Positions 21,730 through 28,852 of a stretch of 28,852 nucleotides of DNA are shown here, one piece after another. Position numbers and translations under genes: made by a program. The stretch comes from Bigelowiella natans CCMP2755 (Eukaryota; Cercozoa; Chlorarachniophyceae). Numbering within the stretch: position 1 is the first letter of the stretch; each line of letters opens with the position of its first letter. Under the pieces are notes generated by a model. The model worked only from the letters and a program-made list of their open reading frames with translations. It was not told the DNA's origin and searched no databases. Location of the stretch: the NCBI GenBank assembly GCA_000320545.1, contig ADNK01003030.1, forward strand, positions 1 to 28,852, read 5' to 3'.

Positions 21730-22138
21730 ATGATCAGTAGCTATGCTGACGGGGACGGCGTCGCTTGGGCCGATGGAAACGGCCGCCGTCACGTTTGGAA
21801 CAGCGTCTGGCGGGCGGGGAAGCTGCTTTTCGTGCTAGCCATGGCAACATCGGCCCTGGCCGTGGCCAAGGTCGACAGCGGCGACTGCAGAGAAAGCCTA
21901 GCGGCGATGACCCCGAACCAGCGTACGTGTTGTGATGGCGACTTTAATGATATTGGCGCTGAAGGTCAAATCTTCACTTCATCCTGCATCTCTCGGTGTA
22001 GCTTCGCTGACTGATTAGCTGCGTTTGTGAACGAAATAAAGGCGCTCGGTGGCATTCTCTCCGCAAAGAATCCATCAGACGAAGCAAAAGATGTAGCTCG
22101 GCAGTTAGCCTTTCACTTGGACAGTTATTTTCCTCTCG
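21730..22138 (+). CDS. signal-peptide reading frame upstream of NAA20-like gene
   Basis: Two exons, 21730-21922 and 22019-22138, join in phase across a 96-bp intron (donor C|GTACGT, acceptor GATTAG). The product begins MISSYADGDG, has a hydrophobic segment KLLFVLAMATSALAVA like a signal peptide or anchor, then a hydrophilic part ending KDVARQLAFHLDSYFPL. I do not recognise the family. If exon 2 is read through, the frame ends at TGA 22237-22239. If the GTTGCC donor at 22139 is used with the acceptor TATAG at 22308, the frame runs directly into the acetyltransferase Met at 22311, giving a ~283-residue fusion. Both models fit the sequence. Confidence 0.5.
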
Positions 22139-22310
22139 GTTGCCGGGCTCTTCATCTTATAGTACTATTGCGGATGATCGCCAAAGAGAGTCTCTTCTTT
22201 CTCTGCGTGGAGGTGGGGGATACCAGCGACATGGCGTGATAATTATAATTATTCACTTCCTCCAATGCTGAAATTTTAATATTTCTGAACTGTCGTTTAC
22301 GGGTATAGGA

Positions 22311-23349
22311 ATGGTATCATCGGAGCCCTTAAAACGGCCAACAGTTGTTATAAGGCGCATGACGGCTGCGGATATAAGCAAGATAAAGAAAAGCGAAATT
22401 CAGCGGGTGCGTGTAGATTGATGATGATGATGATGATTCAATTTGACTATATCTGTGGGCTCTTTTCTAAATCGATCTGGTAAATTTTCTCCACTTCTCG
22501 CTCATGGAATCGTCCATCTCATTCGTAGGATAGGTACGTCGTGACCTACCCAAACGACTACTATCAATGGTACCTGGAAAAGTAAGGAGATAACACTAAT
22601 CGTCTTCGAATTCAATTGATCTTTCTTTTTCCTAACTAATTATTTTCGTGGCACTTGGCTCTTCTTCCTCCCCAACCCCCCTGCTCTTCCGCCAGATTCG
22701 GCAAGTATTGTATGATTGCTGAGGAGGCACAAAACACCGAGAATTGCGCAGCAGCTAAAATCGTTGGATATATACTGGGAAAGTCTGAGGGAAACCCTTT
22801 TAAGGGCCACGTGACCGCCATTGCTGTACATCCTGGCTATCGAGGGAGGGTACGTCTTTTCCAGCAACCTGATGGCTAGTGATGGTGATGGTGATGATGA
22901 TGATATTGATGGCAAATCCAACCTCAACTGAGCCTTTTACTGCTCATCATGATATTTATGATCTCGTCTTTTGTATTAGGGTTATGCGAAGAGAATGATG
23001 AACGAGTTTGAAGAAACGGCCAAGAAAGAAGGCTGCGCATTTGTCATAGCATCCCTCTTTTTGATCCTTGACCTTGCAGCTTACTTTGGTTCGAATGCCA
23101 TCAGATCGACCTCTTCGTTGACGTCCAGAATGATAAAGCTCTCACTTTCTACAAAAATTTGGGATATGTAATGATATTTGAACCCTCTGATGACAAGCAA
23201 GATTATAGCGAAATGGCTTCTCATCATCACATTATTCTCAGAGAATACACCGTAAAGTCCGCGATTATTACGGGGAAGGGAAACACGCCATAGACATGCA
23301 CAAAGCGTTAGGAAGTGATGCGGAGAAACGGAAAGAGGTCTCAGATTAA
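22311..23349 (+). CDS. NAA20: NAA20-like N-terminal acetyltransferase (NatB catalytic subunit)
   Basis: GNAT-fold enzyme that acetylates protein N-termini, normally Met followed by Asp, Glu, Asn or Gln, on ribosomes with NAA25. Six exons join in phase: 22311-22406, 22529-22581, 22696-22849, 22980-23042, 23105-23167, 23242-23349. The product is 178 residues, about the usual NAA20 length. Landmarks: VTYPNDYYQWYLEKFGKYC (alpha1-alpha2 loop and beta region), IVGYILGKSEG, GHVTAIAVHPGYRGRGYAKR (acetyl-CoA loop, R/Q-x-x-G-x-G/A type), IDLFVDVQNDKALTFYKNLG, then RKVRDYYGEGKHAIDMHKAL, matching the NAA20 ending YYS...AYDMRKAL. The donor after exon 4 (TTT|GTCATA) is weak but the join is exactly family-like. 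The gene may carry an upstream extension with a signal peptide, which would be odd for a cytosolic enzyme. Confidence 0.88.
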
Positions 23350-25011
23350 CTCAAAACGATTTGATTACGTGTAGGAGGAACGACCTTTCAGAAGAGAGCA
23401 TTCTCCCCTTACACATTAACACGTTTCAACCTGTAATTTCTTAGGCTGAAGGGGATGACATTGACGCATCTCAGTTGATTAGATGGAATGTCTATTAGGA
23501 TGGTGTAAGCTCGATTGTATCTTGCATCTTAGCGGCAAATTTCCGCGTCCCTATGCATGGACTTAAATAATATTCATTCGATTCGGAACTTGCGAACGGG
23601 GAAAAAGTGGTGTACGAATGTGCGTTTTTTGTTGCGCTGGCATTGCATGTGCAATGAGTCTCATTGGCTTCGCCCTTTTGCCATTTTTTTTGCATCATGC
23701 AAGATCATGTGAGGTTGCACAGCACTGTTTTTGTGCCACAAACCTCCTAGCTCGTTCGTCACATGCTGCTGCGCGCTATCGCTCATGCAGATCCACGATG
23801 ACACCACTCTAGCACTGGCAACAAGCTGACATGGCGGCCAATCTGGCCACAACTGACAACACTGAACGCATCAAAGTTGGCATGTGGTGTCAGCAAGCGA
23901 AACCATGTAAAACACCTTGCGATCATGTTGAATCAAAAATTCTTTCTGTTGTAGAAATGAGCTGCAATGACTTGCTTCGTGTCGCCACTGCGACGATGAA
24001 CTGTGCTCAGCACGTCATTGTTTGCTCTGCAGTTAGGTGCGTGCACTCTGTGTCTTGGACAGACAACACAATTGTCAACTGGCCCCGCCACTGACATCGA
24101 ATGACGAGCAACAGTGAATGTGAACCCATCGTTCGGAATAATCGGAATGCCTGTGTGGGTTTGACTCGTCACGTCGCTTGCGTCGTGAGATCGAGCTGCT
24201 TTCTCTGTTTCTCTTGTCAGGACACGTCTAGACGTCCAGACACGACAAGCATTACCTTCGACTCTTCCCCGTGCGCAGCAGATCCAGAGATCGCCACTCA
24301 ACGTGCACACTGTGAGACAGAGCACAACATGGCTAGATGGCACTGAATTGAAAAGTGAACTAACTGGCGAATGAGTGAAGCAGTCTCTAGCTGGAAGCTC
24401 TGGGAACACCATCAACAATGCCAACTCATCACAAGAAAGAAAGAAAGAAAAAAGTGTTTCCATTGGTGCAGTCAAAAGGATCATGGGACACGCTGACTCA
24501 TCCATGTCCTCCTTCAATCAACAAGACCTCCAAGAAATGTTGACAACAGGGTTGATTGCCATCATTCCAAAACCTGTCGACGTGCACTGTGTTTTCCTAC
24601 CAACACAGATGGGAGAGGGGATTTCACCACTGCGACATGGATTTCGAGTGGTCGTAGTCAACATCCCACTGCGATTCGCCGGGAAAACGCCCTTGATTTT
24701 TGCCTAAAATTTGATGCTGCAACCGAATTTCGCCAGTCGCTCTTTTGGTCATCGAAATGGCTCCCGGTGCTCTCTGTCGCATGTCTGTCAGTCCGACGCG
24801 CCCCACTCCATGATGGGCCTTTTCACCGGCTGATTTTCGTTCGGATAGGCTTCTGACTGTCTTCATGCGCTTGTGCAAATTTGAATCATTGCGGGCAGGG
24901 AGACCGTCAGGGCGATTCGAAAGCAGCCCCCATTTTGTTTCTCTAGCTCAGTTGTGCTGGTCGATTGCACAGCAACGACTGAAAGACTCTAAATCGTATT
25001 GTGCTACACAG
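23350..25011. other. intergenic region, possible old repeat sequence
   Basis: No linked coding exons were found. The stretch from about 23.5 to 24.9 kb lacks the usual microsatellites and is rich in TGCA/CATG words, similar in feel to 8.65-9.8 kb. A 110-residue open frame on the plus strand (24375-24707) has no recognisable domain. The promoter and first exon of IspD should lie in the last few hundred bases. Confidence 0.5.
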
Positions 25012-26282
25012 GTCCTCTAAAAATAGCCAGGATTCGGCGAAGCACGTTGACGCTCACTGCAGGGACGTTCATTCTGTTCCTTGTAGTGGCGGTTTGTATT
25101 CACCGAATCGCATCTAGAGCCCCTCCCCTCTCTCCCTCATTGGGGAGAGCTTCCGGGGCTATCCTAAGGAATGCAGCCATGACCTCTCGTTCAAATGTGA
25201 GAATAAAGAATAAAGGGTGGAGGCTGTAGATAAGGGGGGAAAGAATGTGGGGTCTTTCACGATGTAGCAGCCAGCATAGGGTACTTTTTCCTCATGTACA
25301 TATCTACCCCCCACCTTCCACTGCTCCCTATAATGACAGGTGGCCGCAATGGTGGGATCTTTTGAGGCTATTCCCAGAATTTGGGGTCGGAGAGGTCGCT
25401 CTCTAGTCGCGCGCGCAGGCGGACTGGACGACGAGGCTCCTGTAAGCATAAACCGATTTTGCACCTTCACAAATGTGAACGACGCGTGTGTGTGTGTTTG
25501 TGTGTGTTTTGTACGCGTGTTGGTGTGCGTGTATATCCAAAAACGTCGCAGATGAGTATTCCCGAGGGATGGGTGAGCGCCATCTTCCTAGCTGGTGGTG
25601 TTGGGAAGCCCATGGGTGCCCCAACCCCCCCCCAGTAAGCAATTTTTTCCCCCCCCCCCCCCCCCCCCTCTTGATCTATGGCTTTCATATCTCTATCTTA
25701 TTGGGAGCATCATATACACTCGTATGGTAGTATGATAGGATGGGTTAGGATGATCTTTCTTCGCAGGTACCTTGAGCTCTCAGGCCAAGCCATCGCCACG
25801 TACAGCATGGAGACCTTCAGCCAAATGCAGGAAATCGGGGAGCTTGTCGTTGTGTGCAACGAGGAGTGGTACGGCGGTGGTGGGGGCAGTTGAGAATAAT
25901 TATAAGAAGAAGATAAAGAAGAAGAAGAAGAAGAAGAAGAAGAAGAAGAAGAAGAAGAAGAAGAAACGTAAATAGAGAGACAGCCGGAGAAAAGGGAGGG
26001 CAACAGTGGCTTCTACCAGTGAGCCTCGTCTGCGAGTGCTCCCCCCCCCTCGTCTCCTTATTCCGGCTCTCTCATTATCATCGACAGGGAGCATGTTTTC
26101 GACGAGGCATATGCGTCATTGCCTGCTGCCAACAAGAAGGTGAGGGGTGGGAAGGGTTGTACTTAGTCCCGAAACAGCGGAATTAGTGTGAGGGAGTGAG
26201 TGAATGGATGATTTGCACGCGGGAAGAGCAAAAACAAAGTTGGACGGTGATGCTACACTGAGAGACATATACTGTATTACTG

Positions 26283-26325
<43 letters not shown>

Positions 26326-27120
26326 ACACACACACACACACACATACAGACAATAATATACCTCTGTGCATAAATATTCCTTTATTCTCTAATTTATTCA
26401 TTCTTGTTGCGATAGCCCTTGGTGTTCGCCCGACCGGGCGCGGAGCGGCAAGACAGCGTCTTCAACGGGCTGCAAGCTTGTCGCGAAGCTGCGCAGCTCG
26501 TCGCGATCCATGACTCTGCGCGCCCTCTCGTAACCATGGACGACTGCCGAAAGTAGGTGGATACGGGTGAAGGGTAAAATCGCCGGGGGATGGGGGGGAA
26601 TGGGCAGGTGTCTCCGGCACCTTTCGCGCCATCGTTTAATTTTCTGAGAGCTATACCCCCCTCTGCTGATTCGATATCGCCCCTGCTGCTTTTGAATGGA
26701 ACATAGCTGCATGGCCGACGGGATGAAGGTTGGCGCTGCTGTTTTGGGGGTTCCCGTGAAGCCTACGATCAAGCAGGTACGCACCGTAGTAGCTTGTGCG
26801 TATTGAAACTACGTGCATGTGCGTGCGTGTGTGTGTTGGGGGGGGGGGGGTCCTCTGTTTGGCATTGGGCATGTATTTATTACTCCCAAACATTTGGTTG
26901 ATGCTTCAAAAAGGTCAATGCGGACGGCACAGTGGAAAAGACGCTCACGCGTTCAAAGCTATGGGAGGTTAGTGAAGAGAGTTGTTCTGATGACGATTCC
27001 TCCGTGGCAACTCCCTCGCCAGAAGTTGTCAATCATCGTTACACCGCACCAATAGAGCCATCATCATCACCATCATCATCATCATCATTATCCTTATGTC
27101 AGTCACTATCGTCGTGTACG

Positions 27121-27151
<31 letters not shown>

Positions 27152-27652
27152 AATCACCCACGCAGGTACAGACGCCGCAATGCATAAAGCCGGAACTTTT
27201 GAAGGAGGGCTTTGAAAACGTTAGAGCGAAGAACATCGAAGTTACTGGTACCAATACTCACAGCAGCCAGGCTCATGCACTTGTTACGTAACTGATGACT
27301 TTTATGCACAACGATACGATGATAAATGTGTCGATGTTACAAAATAACTTCCAAACTGTTCGCTCACTCCCCTTTCCTTCCTCCCCTCTCCCTTTTCCCC
27401 CGTAATTAGATGACGTATCTATCATCGAGGGGATGGGTCTCCCTGTACTCATCACCCAAGGTATGATGGCCGCTTATTTGTGCTAGGCTTCATTTTCATA
27501 ATTACCAGAAATTATCCCAATTTGGTCGAATTTTGATTTGCCCCCCCCCCCCCTTCCCCCCCTTGCTAGGTTCCTACACAAACATTAAGGTGACGACGCC
27601 AGAGGATATGTCCGTGGCGCAGCGTTTTCTGAAAGACCTGCGTGCCGAGTAG
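25012..27652 (+). CDS. ispD: IspD, 2-C-methyl-D-erythritol 4-phosphate cytidylyltransferase
   Basis: Third step of the plastid MEP isoprenoid pathway: MEP + CTP gives CDP-ME + PPi. Exons: 25012-25196 (N-terminal, incomplete), 25340-25441, 25552-25634, 25767-25868, 26088-26139, 26416-26552, 26707-26776, 26914-26967, 27166-27247, 27410-27460, 27570-27652; all joins keep phase. The part from Met 25179 has 277 residues. Landmarks: [10 protein letters not shown] (CTP loop), [106 protein letters not shown]. Residues before Met 25179 include a hydrophobic stretch ([17 protein letters not shown]), fitting a plastid-type signal. The CTP loop reads [12 protein letters not shown], where the family has R-M...PKQY: both catalytic Arg and Lys read as Pro. 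Confidence 0.92.
25908..25970. repeat. (AAG)n microsatellite
   Basis: About 18 near-perfect AAG units in an IspD intron. An (ATC)n run at about 27056-27151 fills another IspD intron. Confidence 0.95.
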
Positions 27653-28519
27653 AATAATGAAGGCGGCTCGCAGCGAGCAGTGCATACTTAATTCATGCTT
27701 CATTTAAGTAGTTCAACATTCGCATCATACCTCCATTATTGCCACCCGTTACTCTATAACTGCTCTAGTTTAGCAATACGCTCAAAGCCACTATAAATGA
27801 TGATACATAATGTCGTAAGCACGTGTGTGTTTTGCACCTGTGCTTTGTGTTGTATTGTGTTTCGCTAAGCATGGAGAAGACACATATCTAGATCTAGCTA
27901 GCTAGACATGATTATTATCATCTATGTCCGCACATACGACAAGCTGATTGGTGTGTAAGTTAGCGTTTTGCTTACGTAACAAGTCGCAGTGCGTAGTGAG
28001 GATCACGTCGCGCTCGCAGCAGCATACTATAGCTAGCATGTGTGACATTTATATATAATCCTGCCCATTGCAAGCACTACTTGCTGCAACGAGCTGAACT
28101 TCCAATCAATGCTGTTTCCAAACAACACTACATGTCTAGGTGCGCGTATCGAGTCGCTTGTTGGTAAATGTAGAGCGCGGTATATCATCATGCTCACTAG
28201 ACTGTGAATAACTTGAACAGTGCGAATAAGGGTCAATAATAAGAGCCGCGCAAGAAATGGTGCATCACGACATGGACACGCATAGATAACCAAGGCAATA
28301 AATAAAGTTGATTACAAGGGAGACTTCACTCGGTATAGCATAGCGAGCATCTCTGCCCGCTGCCTCACGACCATGATTACTTCAGACGCTTCCTTGAAGC
28401 CAAGTAGAGTGACCCTGACATGAATAACAGCACACCACATCATCACAATGATTTCGTACATACTGGAGCTTCGTCTGAACTTTGATATGACCAACTACCA
28501 CAGCCCCTTTTTTTTGCAG
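27653..28519. other. intergenic region
   Basis: AT-richer sequence between the IspD stop and the next exon. No coding exon, RNA gene or long repeat was recognised; short open frames on the minus strand have no domain or splice context. Confidence 0.6.
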
Positions 28520-28852
28520 AAAATACACCAGAGCAGGCCCGCCAAGATGACAAGAAATGGCAAGATAGTATCGTTTTCATGATCTCACAGAGGGGGGGGC
28601 CAAAGATTCAAACGGCCGCGACGAAGCCAAGCACCATCGATTCGAATCCCGCCGATGTAGACGATAAGGGTGAGTCTTCTCCGCCTCCCTCTCCAGACGT
28701 CTCAACGCCTTCACTCAAAGAAGCAGAACCTCCCCCCCCCCCCCTCAAGACCGCTTCAGTGTTTGTGCTATCGTCAACTTCGCTCTTCTTCTTCATCAAA
28801 CTGCTCTGTGCCTCGGCCGAGCTTCTCATCCTGGTTATGGTTAATAGGTGCG
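28520..28852 (+). CDS. partial gene, unrecognised, possible membrane protein
   Basis: An exon opens after a strong acceptor (poly-T then GCAG) at 28519 and stays open to the window end. It needs one base from a preceding exon. It encodes an acidic and polar part (TPEQARQDDKKWQDSIVFMI), a Ser/Pro-rich linker with a poly-Pro run from a poly-C tract, and then a hydrophobic stretch (SVFVLSSTSLFFFIKLLCA and LLILVMV) that could be a membrane helix. A GT donor at 28669 (GATAAGG|GTGAGT) could end the exon earlier, in which case the linker and helix are intronic. No family recognised. Confidence 0.4.

Noticed and set aside
21319-21792. 157-residue minus-strand open frame upstream of polymerase eta
   Set aside because: It overlaps the divergent intergenic region and the plus-strand first exon, and has no recognisable domain.
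24375-24707. 110-residue plus-strand open frame
   Set aside because: No domain, no splice partners and an unusual composition shared with repeat-like DNA; not strong enough to call a gene.
28608-28829. 73-residue minus-strand open frame at the right end
   Set aside because: It lies opposite the plus-strand exon with the strong acceptor; its Gly run comes from the poly-C tract.

Overview
This window looks like nuclear DNA of a photosynthetic stramenopile (heterokont) alga. Genes are split into many short exons joined by GT-AG introns of roughly 40-400 bp, and dinucleotide and trinucleotide microsatellites and poly-G/poly-C runs are very common. Two genes point to a plastid: a DNA polymerase eta whose N-terminus has a signal peptide followed by the SSA|F motif typical of heterokont plastid proteins, and an IspD of the plastid isoprenoid (MEP) pathway. 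The exact lineage (eustigmatophyte, xanthophyte, brown alga or other) cannot be told from this sequence.

Layout. 1-4.4 kb, minus strand: most of a plant-type MSH1 (organellar MutS) gene, whose 3' half lies beyond base 1. 5.1-5.5 kb, minus: a small one-helix membrane protein, not recognised. 5.5-7.2 kb, plus: a DUF1349-type beta-sandwich protein. 7.3-8.65 kb, plus: an MPPED-like metallophosphoesterase. 8.65-10.3 kb: no gene, with a degenerate ~90-bp repeat. 10.3-14.3 kb, plus: a 5'-nucleotidase family enzyme with an N-myristoylation signal and several frameshifts. 14.3-15.3 kb: no gene. 15.3-21.3 kb, minus: a ~1,400-residue DNA polymerase eta with a very long tail carrying PCNA-binding-like motifs. 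21.3-21.7 kb: divergent intergenic region with four copies of an 8-bp motif. 21.7-23.35 kb, plus: a short signal-peptide reading frame running into a NAA20-like N-terminal acetyltransferase. 23.35-25.0 kb: no convincing gene. 25.0-27.65 kb, plus: IspD. 28.5 kb to the end: start of an unrecognised gene.

The genes are not an operon. MSH1 and plastid-type pol eta both concern organelle genome maintenance, but they lie 11 kb apart. Gene models were built by hand from splice signals, reading phase and remembered family patterns. Exon joins were checked for phase where stated, and no alignment or search was run.

Most notable: (i) a polymerase eta with a plastid presequence; (ii) an MSH1 homologue in an alga; (iii) an IspD in which the residues equivalent to both catalytic R20 and K27 of E. 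coli read as proline; (iv) a 5'-nucleotidase with clustered single-base frameshifts; (v) a cluster of TTGTCGCA motifs in a divergent promoter. Items iii and iv lie beside homopolymers and may be assembly errors.
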